This document shows, in pieces, positions 7,368 to 16,497 of a stretch of DNA of 17,195 bases. Source of the DNA: Pseudomonadota bacterium (GTDB lineage: Bacteria > Pseudomonadota > Alphaproteobacteria > Rhizobiales > Hyphomicrobiaceae); NCBI GenBank assembly GCA_023416575.1, contig JAEZHL010000084.1:1-17195 (forward strand), read 5' to 3'. The position numbers were made by a program, and so were the translations under genes. Under the pieces are notes generated by a model. It was not told the DNA's origin and ran no database searches. It saw only the letters and a program-made list of their open reading frames with translations. Position 1 is the stretch's first letter. Every line of letters begins with the position of its first letter.

Positions 7368-7388
7368 GCCAGCTTTCTCTCTCGCCGC

Positions 7389-8927
7389 ATGACGGCACAA
7401 TGGATACATGCTCGCCTGCGCGAGTCCGAAGTCGGCCACTTGGCGGAGCTGCTGGCGTTTGCGCTCAAGCCGGGAGACGTCATCGCACTTCGGGGCGACC
7501 TGGGTGCCGGCAAGTCGACGCTCGCGCGCGCCATCATCCGTGCCCTGTTGAGGGACGCGACGGCGGAGGTGCCGAGCCCGACGTTCAGTCTGGTGCAGAC
7601 CTATGCCGCCCCGCGCTTCTCCATCTCGCACTTTGACCTCTACCGGCTGAGCGGTGCTGATGAGGCGGAGGAGCTTGGCCTCGATGAGCTGACGAAAACA
7701 GGCGTGGCGCTGATCGAATGGCCCGAGCGGGCGGAGGAGCTGCTGCCTGCCGACCGGGTCGAGATCAGCCTCGCCGACGTCCCGGCGTCCGATGGCTCGG
7801 AGCGCTGCGTCACGATCGAGGGCCTGGGCGCGCTCGCGCCCCGCATTGAGCGCCTGAGGACGATTGACACGTTCCTGCACCGATCGGGGTGGTCGAATGC
7901 ACACCTCCTCTATCTGCAAGGCGATGCCTCTGCGCGCCGGTACGGGCGCTTGGTGCGCAACGGCACGAGCGTCGTGCTGATGGATGCTCCGCGCCAGCCG
8001 GACGGGCCGCCGGTGCGAGACGGCAAGCCGTACAGTCAGATTGCGCATCTCGCCGAGGACATACGGCCCTGGATCGCGGTCACCGGCGCACTCAGGGCGG
8101 CGGGCCTGTCAGCTCCCGAGGTTCTGGCCCAGGACCTCGATGAGGGACTGCTGCTGGTCGAGGACCTCGGCGATGCCGTCTTCGGCTCGATCGTTGCGCA
8201 AGGTGTTGGCGATCAGGCCGACCTTTGGCGGGCGGCGGTGGACGTGCTCGTGCGTGTTCGCGGCGTGCCGGTGCCGGATGCCGTGGCGCTGGACGATGGA
8301 TCCCATCACCAGCTGCCGCTCTATGACCGGGCCGCGTTGCAGATCGAAGTGGAGTTGCTGCTCGACTGGTACTGGCCGGCGCTCTACGGCGCACCGGCGC
8401 CAGATGCCGTCAGGGCTGAATACCTCGCAATCTGGAATGCCCTATTCGACGAGTTGCTGCAGCTACCCACAGGATGGGTGCTGCGCGATTTCCATTCACC
8501 GAACCTGATGTGGCTGCCCGATCGGCACGGGCTCGGGCGCGTCGGGATCCTCGACTGCCAGGACGCACTCGAAGGGCATCCGGCCTATGATCTCGTCTCC
8601 CTGCTGCAGGATGCGCGAATCGATGTTCCCGAGGCGCTGGAGCGGGAGCTGTTTGCGCACTATTGCGCGGCGACATCGGCCTGCGAGCCGGCGTTCGACA
8701 GAGCATCGTTCGAATTGGCCTACGCCGTCCTCGGCGCCCAGCGCAACACGAAGATCCTCGGAATTTTCAACCGCTTAGCCTTCCGCGACGGCAAGGCCGG
8801 CTATCTGCGCCACCTGCCCCGGATCTGGGGCTATCTCGAACGCGACCTGTCTCACGCCACACTTCGACCGCTGAAGGTGTGGTATGATTTGCACTTCCCC
8901 GCAGAAAGCCGTGCACTGCCGAGCTGA
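7389..8927 (+). CDS. tsaE: TsaE-AmgK fusion: t6A ATPase plus sugar kinase
   Basis: A two-domain cytosolic protein of 512 residues. Residues 1-150 are TsaE, the ATPase that supports the TsaBD complex making the universal t6A tRNA modification. They carry Walker A GDLGAGKST (36-44), VPSPTFSLVQTY (61-72) and HFDLYRL (81-87). Residues about 165-512 are an aminoglycoside-phosphotransferase-fold kinase, with LRDFHSPNL (catalytic Asp367, Asn372) and GILDCQDAL (Mg-binding Asp389). With murU next, this half is probably AmgK, the anomeric kinase for MurNAc/GlcNAc. The reading frame is continuous across the join, so the fusion looks real; similar fusions are annotated in Alphaproteobacteria. The ATG at 7389 lacks a clear ribosome site; a TTG at 7326 would overlap divL and add 21 unconvincing residues. 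Confidence 0.92.
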   Translation: MTAQWIHARLRESEVGHLAELLAFALKPGDVIALRGDLGAGKSTLARAIIRALLRDATAEVPSPTFSLVQTYAAPRFSISHFDLYRLSGADEAEELGLDELTKTGVALIEWPERAEELLPADRVEISLADVPASDGSERCVTIEGLGALAPRIERLRTIDTFLHRSGWSNAHLLYLQGDASARRYGRLVRNGTSVVLMDAPRQPDGPPVRDGKPYSQIAHLAEDIRPWIAVTGALRAAGLSAPEVLAQDLDEGLLLVEDLGDAVFGSIVAQGVGDQADLWRAAVDVLVRVRGVPVPDAVALDDGSHHQLPLYDRAALQIEVELLLDWYWPALYGAPAPDAVRAEYLAIWNALFDELLQLPTGWVLRDFHSPNLMWLPDRHGLGRVGILDCQDALEGHPAYDLVSLLQDARIDVPEALERELFAHYCAATSACEPAFDRASFELAYAVLGAQRNTKILGIFNRLAFRDGKAGYLRHLPRIWGYLERDLSHATLRPLKVWYDLHFPAESRALPS

Positions 8928-8963
8928 AAGCGGACGCACGAGGGCAACACGAACGAGACTGCG

Positions 8964-9689
8964 ATGACGTGGCTTCCGAAGACGGCAATGGTCCTTGCCG
9001 CGGGCATGGGCGTGCGCATGCGCCCGCTGACAGAGCTGGTGCCGAAGCCGATGGTGAGGCTGTCGCAGAAGCCGCTGATCGATCACGTGCTCGATCGTAT
9101 CGCGGCCGCCGGCATCGAGAACGCGGTCGTCAACGTTCATCATCACGCCGACCAGATCATCACCCATCTGAATGGGCGGAAGCGCCCGCGGATTTGGATC
9201 TCGGATGAGCGCGCGTTGCTGCTGGATACGGGCGGCGGCGTGAAGAAGGCACTGCCTGAGCTCGGCCAGGAGCCGTTCCTCGTCCACAACTCCGACAGCC
9301 TCTGGATCGATGGCGTCGAGTCTAATCTCGTCCGCCTGGGGCGCAGCTTCGATCCGGAGCGGATGAACTGCCTGTTGCTCCTCGCGCTCGGCTCTGCGAG
9401 CCTCGGCTATGACGGGCGTGGGGATTTCCTGATGTCCACGGATGGCCTGTTGCAGCGGCGCCCCGAGCGGGAGGTGGCACCGTTCGCCTTCACTGGCGTT
9501 TCCATCGCGCATCCGCGGCTGTTCGAGGGCGCGCCCGAGGGTCCGTTCTCGCTCAATCTGCTCTGGGATCGCGCGATCCAGAAGGGCCGCCTGTTCGGCG
9601 TCCGCCTCGATGGCACTTGGATGCATGTCGGGACACCGGCAGCACTGGCTGAGGCCGAGCAGCTCCTGAGTGGCAGCCATGCCGCCTGA
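8964..9689 (+). CDS. murU: MurU-type nucleotidyltransferase (MurNAc-1-phosphate uridylyltransferase)
   Basis: Transfers UMP from UTP to MurNAc-alpha-1-phosphate, giving UDP-MurNAc in the peptidoglycan recycling route that bypasses early synthesis and lowers fosfomycin sensitivity in bacteria that have it. The 241-residue product is a single nucleotidyltransferase domain with LAAGMGVRMRPLT (11-23), KPM (28-30), a metal-binding NSDSLW (109-114), and a late GTWMHVGTP segment. Length and motifs fit MurU and not the longer glucose- or mannose-1-phosphate enzymes, although those share the fold. It begins 36 bases after the kinase fusion, which supplies its likely substrate. Its 3' end overlaps the addB start. 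Confidence 0.85.
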   Translation: MTWLPKTAMVLAAGMGVRMRPLTELVPKPMVRLSQKPLIDHVLDRIAAAGIENAVVNVHHHADQIITHLNGRKRPRIWISDERALLLDTGGGVKKALPELGQEPFLVHNSDSLWIDGVESNLVRLGRSFDPERMNCLLLLALGSASLGYDGRGDFLMSTDGLLQRRPEREVAPFAFTGVSIAHPRLFEGAPEGPFSLNLLWDRAIQKGRLFGVRLDGTWMHVGTPAALAEAEQLLSGSHAA

Positions 9690-12600
9690 GGGCGGCGGCG
9701 GCATACCCTTTCTCGCGGGCCGGCCCACCGTGCCCGAACCGGCGATATTTACCGTGCCGCCGGACCGCTCGTTTCTTCACGAGCTGGCCGCGGCCATCCT
9801 CGCCGGTGATCTGCCCCGCGTCGGCGGCCCAGCGCCGGATCCGCTTCAGCTGCCTGACATGACGATCCTGCTGCCGACGCGCCGCGCCGCGCGGGCCCTG
9901 CAAGAGGCGTTCCGCGCGGTCTCAGGACGTCCCGCGCTGCTGCTGCCGAAAATCCGGCCGATTTCCGAGGGCGAGGAGGACCTGACACTTCTGACCGGCC
10001 TCGCCGCCGCGCCGGAGACCAGCTCCGCTGCGCTCTCTGTTCCGCCGGCAATCAGTGAAATTGAGCGGCGGCTCGTGCTGACCCAGCTGGTCCTGAAATG
10101 GTCGGAGATGATGGGGCGCATCCCGCCGCTCTCGGACGAGGGTGAGCTGGCCTCCTATGCCGCGAGCGGCGCCAACACACCTGCTCAGGCAGCGAGCCTC
10201 GCAAAGGAGTTGGGCCGCCTTATCGACATGGTCGAGACGGAAGGGGCAAGCCTCGAGCGGCTGCCCGCCCTCGTGCCGGAAATCTACTCGGAGCACTGGC
10301 AGAAGACGCTGGAGTTCCTAAAGATCGTCCTCGACTGGTGGCCGAAGCATCTCGATGAGCGCGGGCTTGCCTCGCCGATGGACCGGCGCAACCGCCTGAT
10401 CCGCGCGGAAGCAGCACGGCTCGCGGACGAGGCTACGAGGGCGCCGGTCATCGTTGCCGGCGTCAGCGGCAGCATCCCCGCGACGGCGGAATTGATGCAG
10501 GTGCTCCTGGGGCTGGAACAGGGCGCTATCGTGCTGCCAGGCCTCGACCAGGCCCTCGATGAGGCAAGCTGGGCGAAACTCGGCGACCACCCGGAGCATC
10601 CCCAACACGGGCTCGCCAAACTGCTGGACCGGCTGCAGGTCACCCGATCTGCCGTACGGCCGCTGTGCCGAGGCGAGGCGGGCGAGTCACCCGCGGCATT
10701 GCGCGCGAAGCTGGTGAGCGAAGCCCTGCGGCCAGCCACTACGACCCATCTTTGGCGCCACTTCGTCGAGACGGCGGATGCGGACCGCATGCGCGCCGCC
10801 CTGCAGGGCGTGGCACTGATCGAGGCGCCAAACGCGCACGACGAAGCGGAGGCGATCGCGCTCATCCTGCGGGAGGCGTTGGAGGAGCCGGGCCGCACGG
10901 CAGCGCTCGTTTCTCCGGACCGGATCTTGGCCCGCCGGGTCGTCAACCGGCTCGAGGCCTGGGGCATCCGCGTCGACGACTCCGCCGGGCGGCCGTTTAG
11001 AAAAACAGTACCCGGTGCGTTCCTCGACCTCGTGATCGAGGCATCGAGCCGCGATTTCGAGCCGGCGGCGGTGATGGCGCTGCTGAAGCACCCCCTGACG
11101 CGATTGGGCTTGCCGGCCGGCGAGGTGCGCCGTCGCGCCCGCGCGCTCGAGCTGATCGCCTTCCGCACGGACTACCTGGGGCGCGGCTTGCAGGGCATCG
11201 CGGCCGCCATCGAGACCGCCGCGCAGCAGGTGCAGGTGCGGACGCGCCGGCAGCAAGCCGTGCTGCGGCTGTGGCAGGCCGACTGGGACGCAGCCCGCGA
11301 TCTCCTCGCTCGCCTCCGGGATGCGTTCTTGCCATTGACGGATCTCTTCGCGCGCCCGGGCGATCAGCCGCTGGCCGATTTCGTCCGCGCCCACGTCGCG
11401 GCGGCGGAGGCTGTGGCACGGCTGCCCGAGGACGCCGGATTGGCCGGATCACCCATCTGGCAGGGAGAAGCGGGCGAAGCTGCCTCGCAGTTCCTCACCG
11501 GCCTCATCGATCCGACGCTCACCGCGCCAGCCCTGAGCGCGCCCGACTATCCAGACTTTTACCGCACCCTCATCGCAGGCGAGAACGTCCGCTCGCCTTT
11601 GCCCACACACCCGCGGCTGTCGATCTGGGGACCGCTCGAAGCGCGGCTCCAGCGCCCAGACGTGGTCGTGCTCGGTGGACTGAACGAAGGGACATGGCCC
11701 GAGGCGACCGATGCCGGGCCCTGGATCAACCGGCCGATGCGCCAGGAGCTCAGCCTGCCCCAGCCGGAGGAGCGCATCGGCTACGCCGCCCACGATTTCT
11801 CACAGTTGCTGGATGCGCCGAAGGTGTATCTCACCCGCGCCGAGAAGGTCGATGGCGCACCGACGGTGGCATCACGCTGGCTGTTGCGGCTCACGGCCCT
11901 GCTCGACGGCATGGGAATTGGTGACGCGCTCGCTCCCGACCGGCCATGGCTCGGCTGGGCGCGGGCCAGGGATATGGCGCAGAGGCTGCCGGCGATCCGT
12001 CCGCCGAGCCCGACACCCGCCGTGGAGCTGCGGCCACGCCGCCTCTCGGTGAGTGCCATCGAGCGCTGGATCGCCAATCCGTATGCGCTGTTTGCCAACT
12101 ACATCCTGGGCCTCGACCCGCTGCCGCCGCTCGGCCGAGAGCCTGGACCGGCGCTGCGTGGCGCGATCGTGCATGAGGTCCTCGGACGGTTCGCGACACG
12201 GCACCCGGAGCGGCTGCCGGACGATCCCTATCGTGAGCTGAGGTCCATCGCCCACGAGATCCTGGTCGAATACACCGGCAATCCGCGCGTTGCCGCCTTC
12301 TGGGTGCCGAGGCTCGAGCGGTTTGCCAACTGGTTCGCCGCCACGGAGCCGGCGCGCCGCGAAGGCGTCAGCCGCATTCTGGCCGAGGTTTCGGGCGCGC
12401 ACGTGCTCAGCGGCCCGGCGGGTCCGTTCACCTTGACCGCGCGCGCCGATCGGATCGACGTCTCGGCTGGATCGCTCGTCATCACCGATTACAAGACAGG
12501 CGGCCAGAGCCAGGTTGAGGGGCTGGCCCGCCGCGCCGCAGCTGGTCTGGCCCCGCAGCTTCCCCTGGAGGCGGTGATTGCGCTGAACGGTGGGTTCACG

Positions 12601-12879
12601 GGGCTCGATGCCGCCGGCATCGCGGGGTTGCGCTACATCTCGGCGAGCGGCGGCGAGCCCCCCGGCGTCGAGGTCGCCATAAAGGCTCCGGATCTCACGG
12701 CCCTGGCCGATGACACACGTCGCGGCCTGGAACGGCTGATCGCGGCGTTCGATCTTCCGGCGACGCCGTATCGCGCCGTGCGCCGACCGGCCTACGACTA
12801 CCGCTACGATGATTACGAGCATCTGGCTCGCGTTGCCGAGTGGCAAGGCGGCGATGCGGACGAGGCCAGCGATGACTGA
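9679..12879 (+). CDS. addB: AddB, helicase-nuclease subunit for double-strand break repair
   Basis: Partner of AddA in the enzyme that resects double-strand DNA ends for RecA loading, the alphaproteobacterial counterpart of RecBCD. The product is about 1066 residues. The N-terminal part is a helicase-like fold starting LLPTRRAARAL, with no recognisable Walker A. The C-terminal RecB-type nuclease domain has His832 in GAIVHEVL, Asp927 in DRIDV and the ITDYKTG motif (Asp937, Lys939). Only one cysteine occurs in the whole protein, so the four-cysteine iron-sulphur cluster of Bacillus AddB is absent. The start is uncertain: ATG 9679 overlaps murU by 11 bases, GTG 9670 lies upstream, and GTG 9730 begins where the conserved IFTVPP stretch starts. 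The 3' end overlaps addA by 8 bases. Confidence 0.93.
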   Translation: MPPEGGGGIPFLAGRPTVPEPAIFTVPPDRSFLHELAAAILAGDLPRVGGPAPDPLQLPDMTILLPTRRAARALQEAFRAVSGRPALLLPKIRPISEGEEDLTLLTGLAAAPETSSAALSVPPAISEIERRLVLTQLVLKWSEMMGRIPPLSDEGELASYAASGANTPAQAASLAKELGRLIDMVETEGASLERLPALVPEIYSEHWQKTLEFLKIVLDWWPKHLDERGLASPMDRRNRLIRAEAARLADEATRAPVIVAGVSGSIPATAELMQVLLGLEQGAIVLPGLDQALDEASWAKLGDHPEHPQHGLAKLLDRLQVTRSAVRPLCRGEAGESPAALRAKLVSEALRPATTTHLWRHFVETADADRMRAALQGVALIEAPNAHDEAEAIALILREALEEPGRTAALVSPDRILARRVVNRLEAWGIRVDDSAGRPFRKTVPGAFLDLVIEASSRDFEPAAVMALLKHPLTRLGLPAGEVRRRARALELIAFRTDYLGRGLQGIAAAIETAAQQVQVRTRRQQAVLRLWQADWDAARDLLARLRDAFLPLTDLFARPGDQPLADFVRAHVAAAEAVARLPEDAGLAGSPIWQGEAGEAASQFLTGLIDPTLTAPALSAPDYPDFYRTLIAGENVRSPLPTHPRLSIWGPLEARLQRPDVVVLGGLNEGTWPEATDAGPWINRPMRQELSLPQPEERIGYAAHDFSQLLDAPKVYLTRAEKVDGAPTVASRWLLRLTALLDGMGIGDALAPDRPWLGWARARDMAQRLPAIRPPSPTPAVELRPRRLSVSAIERWIANPYALFANYILGLDPLPPLGREPGPALRGAIVHEVLGRFATRHPERLPDDPYRELRSIAHEILVEYTGNPRVAAFWVPRLERFANWFAATEPARREGVSRILAEVSGAHVLSGPAGPFTLTARADRIDVSAGSLVITDYKTGGQSQVEGLARRAAAGLAPQLPLEAVIALNGGFTGLDAAGIAGLRYISASGGEPPGVEVAIKAPDLTALADDTRRGLERLIAAFDLPATPYRAVRRPAYDYRYDDYEHLARVAEWQGGDADEASDD
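12862..12865 (+). promoter_or_regulatory. addA ribosome binding site inside addB
   Basis: GAGG with 6-base spacing to the ATG at 12872. It selects this start over an in-frame ATG at 12809, deeper inside addB, and supports coupled translation. Confidence 0.65.
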
Positions 12880-15800
12880 CGCTGCGTCGGAAGCCCTGAA
12901 ATCGACCGCGCGCGATCAGGGCCTCGCATCCGATCCCACGGCATCGGCCTGGGTGAGCGCGAATGCGGGCGCGGGCAAGACCCACGTCCTCAAAATGCGT
13001 GTGCTGAAGCTGCTGCTCGCAGGCACGGAGCCGCAAAAGATCCTGTGCCTTACCTTTACAAAGGCAGCCGCAGCGGAGATGGCCAAGCGCGTTTTCGATG
13101 AGCTCTCGGCCTGGGCGACGTGCGGCGACGCCGACCTTTCCCGCAAGCTCACCGACCTGCTCGGGAGGGAACCTTCCGACGCGGAAATGCTCGATGCGCG
13201 ACAGCTCTTCGCGCGCGCGGTCGAGACGCCGGGCGGGCTCAAGGTGCAGACGATCCACGCCTTCTGCGAGCGCCTGCTGCAGCGCTTCCCGCTGGAAGCG
13301 GGCGTGGCGCCGGGATTTTCCATCCTCGATGACGAAACCTCGCGCACGCTCCTCCGCGAAGCCGTCGATGTCGTGCTGCGGGAAGCCACGCGCCCCGACG
13401 CCGACGCACTCGGGGAGGCTCTGCGCGCGACGATCGCTTACGCGGCCGACGATAGTTTCGATCAGGTCCTCCGGGATGCGCTTGCCCGGCGCGACTGGGT
13501 CGAGGCCATCTCGCGGCTCGCCCTGCGCGGCGGCGACCTGATCCGGGAGGCTGAGAAAGTCTATCGCGCTGCCCTGTGCACAACCACTCCCAGCTTGGCG
13601 GCCGTCGAGCAGCAACTCGCGACCGTGCTGCCGGATGCAGAGCTGAGGCGGGCGGCGGCCGCACTCGCGACCGGCACGAAAACCGACCAGAAACACGCCG
13701 CCTTGGTCGAATCAGCCCTCACCGAGCCTCACCCGCGCCAGCGCATCAACGCACTCGCTGCCTACCTTTGCACCGGCAAAGGTGAAGCACGGGCAAGCCT
13801 GATGACCGCGGGCCTGAAGAAGGCTTATCCCGACCTCGACGCGCTCCTCACGAACGCCCAGGCGCGTTTCGTGAGGCTGCGGGAGGAGCACCTCGCCCAC
13901 TCCCTGATCGACGCCACGCTGGCACTGGTGCGCCTCGCCGAGGCGGTGCAGCAGCGCTATGTCCAGGCCAAGGCCCGCCGCGCCGCGCTCGATTTCGACG
14001 ACCTCATTCTTCGCACCGCCAGCCTGCTGCAGAAGGCGGACTGGGCCGAATGGGTTCTCTACAAGCTCGACCGTGGCCTCGAGCACATTCTGGTCGACGA
14101 GGCACAGGATACGAGCGAGCGGCAGTGGTCGATCATCTCCGGGCTGGCGAATGAGTTTTTTGCCGGAACTGGCGCGCACGAGACGGCTCGAACCCTGTTC
14201 GCAGTCGGCGACGAGAAGCAGTCGATCTACAGCTTCCAGGGTGCCGAGCCGAAGCTGTTCGCGGCAACGGGCGCGCGCTTCGCCGCGCGCGCAGCCGCTG
14301 CGGGGTCGAGCTGGCAGACCGTGCCGCTGACGCTGTCGTTCCGGTCCGTCGAGCCGGTGCTCGGCAGCGTCGACCGTGTTTTCGCCAACCCTGGCCGCAC
14401 ACCCGGGCTCACGGCTGGCGCCGATCCGGTCCGCCATCAGGCCAGGCGTCTCGGTCAGGCCGGGTTGGTCGAGATCTGGCCGACGGAGACTTGGCAGGAG
14501 AGCCCGGCCGCGGAAGCCTGGGCGCCACTCGCCGAGCAGCCCGCCCAGTCACCCGTCGCGCGGCTTGCCAAACGCATCGCCGACACGATCGACGGCTGGC
14601 TGAGGAACGGGGAACGGCTGCAGTCGGAGGACCGGCCGGTACGCGCGGGAGACATCCTGATCCTCGTGCGCAAACGCAAGCCGTTCGCCGCGCCGATGGT
14701 GGCCGCGCTCAAGGCGCGCGGCATTCCTGTCGCCGGCAGCGACCGGATGCAGCTCACGGATCAGATCGCCGTCAAGGACATGCTCGCCTTGGGCGAGTTC
14801 CTGGTCATGCCGGAAGACGACCTGGCGCTGGCGACGGTTCTCAAGTCACCGCTCTTCAACCTCGATGACGACGATCTGTTGAGCTTCGCGCCCGGTCGCA
14901 AGACGTCGCTGTGGAGCGCGTTGCTCGACCGCGCGCCGTCGCACCCGCGGCTGGCGCCCGCCGCTGCGACGCTCCGCCGTTGGCGTGCAGAAGCCGATTT
15001 CCGCCCGCCCTACGAGTTCTTCGCCAACCTGCTCGATAATGAAGGCATGCGGGCGCGGATGCTCGCGCGTCTGGGGCCGGAAGCCGCCGAGCCGCTCGAC
15101 GAGTTCCTGGACCAGGCGCTCGATTACGACGATCGCAATCCGCCCTCGCTCCAAGGCTTCCTGGTCTGGTTGCGGCGGCTTCGACTCGAAATCAAACGCG
15201 ATCAGGAGCATGGCCGCGATGAGGTGCGCGTCATCACCGTGCACGGCGCCAAGGGGCTCGAAGCGCCGATCGTATTCCTGCCGGATACGTGTTCAGCCGG
15301 ATCGGGCAGGCAGGCCGGATCGCTGCTGCCGCTGCCGGGCACGGACCGGCCGCTCGGATTCCCCGACCCGTGCGTCTGGCCGGTGAAGGGAACGAGCCGC
15401 CACCCGGCAGTCCAGGGCGCCAAGGCGATGATCGACGCCGCCGAAGCGGAGGAACGCAACCGGCTCCTCTATGTGGCCATGACGCGCGCCCGCGATCGCC
15501 TTTATGTGGCGGGCTTCGAAGGCAAGAAAGGGCGCGGAGAAGGCTGCTGGTACGACCTCATCGAGGAGGCGATGCGGGGTGTCAGCGAGCGGATCGCGAC
15601 CGATGACGAGCGAACGATCCTGAGATTTTCCTGCCCACAGACCTCTGCGCCGGAGAGGCCGCGCGGCACGACATCACGGCTCGCGGATCCCGAACCACTG
15701 CCGGACTGGGCGCAGCGCCGGGCGCCGCGCGAGCCCATCGTCGTCATGCCGTTGGCGCCGTCCCGGCAGGGAAGGTTGGAAACGGACGAAGCCGGCGATC

Positions 15801-16426
15801 CCATCGAAGCCACGATTGACAGCGAAAACGCGGGGGTTGCAGGCCTATCGCCGCTGGAGGCGTCCTCCGAATCCCGCTTCTTGCGCGGCACGCTCACCCA
15901 CGCGCTGCTCGAGCATCTGCCAGGCCTCCCACCCGATCGCTGGGACGACGCTGCCCGGCAGTTCATCGCGTTGCGCGGCGAGAATCTGCCGGCGCGGATC
16001 CGTTCCAGCATCGCCGACGAGGTCCTGGCCGTTCTGCACCATCCCGAATTGGCGGCGCTCTTCGGGCCGGACAGCCGAGCCGAGGTGCCGATTGCCGCCG
16101 ACCTGTTCGATCCGACGGGACGGCGCCCCAATCTCAGGGTCACCGGCCGCATCGACAGGCTGGTCCGGCGCGCGCACGAGGTGCTGCTGCTCGACTACAA
16201 GACCAACAGGCCGCCGCCGCAGGTGCCGGCTGAGGTGCCAGCCACCTACCTGGCGCAGCTCGCGGCGTATCGGCTCGTGCTGCGGCAGATCTTTCCCGGG
16301 CTTCCGATCCGGGCCACGATCCTGTGGACAGATGGGCCAACCCTGATGCCCATTCCGGCGGAGCTGTTGAATTCACACGAAGAGTTGCTCTGGAAGCATG
16401 GCAGTGCTCGCCTTGACGCCTCCTGA
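12872..16426 (+). CDS. addA: AddA, UvrD-like helicase-nuclease subunit
   Basis: The motor and nuclease subunit of AddAB. The 1184-residue product has all superfamily 1 helicase motifs: Walker A NAGAGKTH (31-38), motif Ia CLTFTKAAAAEM (59-70), TIHAFC, Walker B VDEAQD (408-413), GDEKQSIYSFQGA, LTLSFRS, VHGAKG (790-795) and LLYVAMTRAR (865-874). The C-terminal nuclease domain shows RGTLTHALLE, GRIDR (Asp1095) and LLLDYKTN (Asp1108, Lys1110). Both subunits therefore carry a nuclease site, as in the two-nuclease AddAB class. Length and domain order are normal and I see no frameshift. The gene overlaps addB by 8 bases and shares its transcript. A candidate trxA promoter lies at its very end. Confidence 0.96.
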   Translation: MTDAASEALKSTARDQGLASDPTASAWVSANAGAGKTHVLKMRVLKLLLAGTEPQKILCLTFTKAAAAEMAKRVFDELSAWATCGDADLSRKLTDLLGREPSDAEMLDARQLFARAVETPGGLKVQTIHAFCERLLQRFPLEAGVAPGFSILDDETSRTLLREAVDVVLREATRPDADALGEALRATIAYAADDSFDQVLRDALARRDWVEAISRLALRGGDLIREAEKVYRAALCTTTPSLAAVEQQLATVLPDAELRRAAAALATGTKTDQKHAALVESALTEPHPRQRINALAAYLCTGKGEARASLMTAGLKKAYPDLDALLTNAQARFVRLREEHLAHSLIDATLALVRLAEAVQQRYVQAKARRAALDFDDLILRTASLLQKADWAEWVLYKLDRGLEHILVDEAQDTSERQWSIISGLANEFFAGTGAHETARTLFAVGDEKQSIYSFQGAEPKLFAATGARFAARAAAAGSSWQTVPLTLSFRSVEPVLGSVDRVFANPGRTPGLTAGADPVRHQARRLGQAGLVEIWPTETWQESPAAEAWAPLAEQPAQSPVARLAKRIADTIDGWLRNGERLQSEDRPVRAGDILILVRKRKPFAAPMVAALKARGIPVAGSDRMQLTDQIAVKDMLALGEFLVMPEDDLALATVLKSPLFNLDDDDLLSFAPGRKTSLWSALLDRAPSHPRLAPAAATLRRWRAEADFRPPYEFFANLLDNEGMRARMLARLGPEAAEPLDEFLDQALDYDDRNPPSLQGFLVWLRRLRLEIKRDQEHGRDEVRVITVHGAKGLEAPIVFLPDTCSAGSGRQAGSLLPLPGTDRPLGFPDPCVWPVKGTSRHPAVQGAKAMIDAAEAEERNRLLYVAMTRARDRLYVAGFEGKKGRGEGCWYDLIEEAMRGVSERIATDDERTILRFSCPQTSAPERPRGTTSRLADPEPLPDWAQRRAPREPIVVMPLAPSRQGRLETDEAGDPIEATIDSENAGVAGLSPLEASSESRFLRGTLTHALLEHLPGLPPDRWDDAARQFIALRGENLPARIRSSIADEVLAVLHHPELAALFGPDSRAEVPIAADLFDPTGRRPNLRVTGRIDRLVRRAHEVLLLDYKTNRPPPQVPAEVPATYLAQLAAYRLVLRQIFPGLPIRATILWTDGPTLMPIPAELLNSHEELLWKHGSARLDAS

Positions 16427-16441
16427 CCCCCTCCTTACGTT
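16413..16441 (+). promoter_or_regulatory. Candidate trxA promoter
   Basis: TTGACG at 16413-16418 and TACGTT at 16436-16441 are spaced 17 bases apart. The -35, preceded by C, matches the CTTGAC favoured in rhizobia; the -10 keeps the key T, A and final T. It begins inside the last codons of addA and would start transcription near 16448. Confidence 0.5.
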
Positions 16442-16463
16442 CCGACCCGAGTGAAAGAGGCTA

Positions 16464-16479
16464 GCCCCGAGTCCGGGGC
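16464..16479 (+). promoter_or_regulatory. Small hairpin in the trxA leader
   Basis: GCCCCG and CGGGGC form a 6-base-pair stem around AGTC, ending 7 bases before the trxA ribosome site. It includes a GAGTC site at 16469-16473. It may modulate translation or simply reflect GC content. Confidence 0.3.
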
Positions 16480-16486
16480 CCTGCAT

Positions 16487-16490
16487 GGAG
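16487..16490 (+). promoter_or_regulatory. trxA ribosome binding site
   Basis: GGAG with 7-base spacing to a GTG at 16498. The good spacing supports the GTG over the in-frame ATG nine bases later. Confidence 0.7.
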
Positions 16491-16497
16491 ATACACC

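Noticed and set aside
7800..7920. Possible frameshift or assembly join between the TsaE and kinase halves
   Set aside because: The frame is continuous with ordinary linker composition, and such fusions are known in Alphaproteobacteria.
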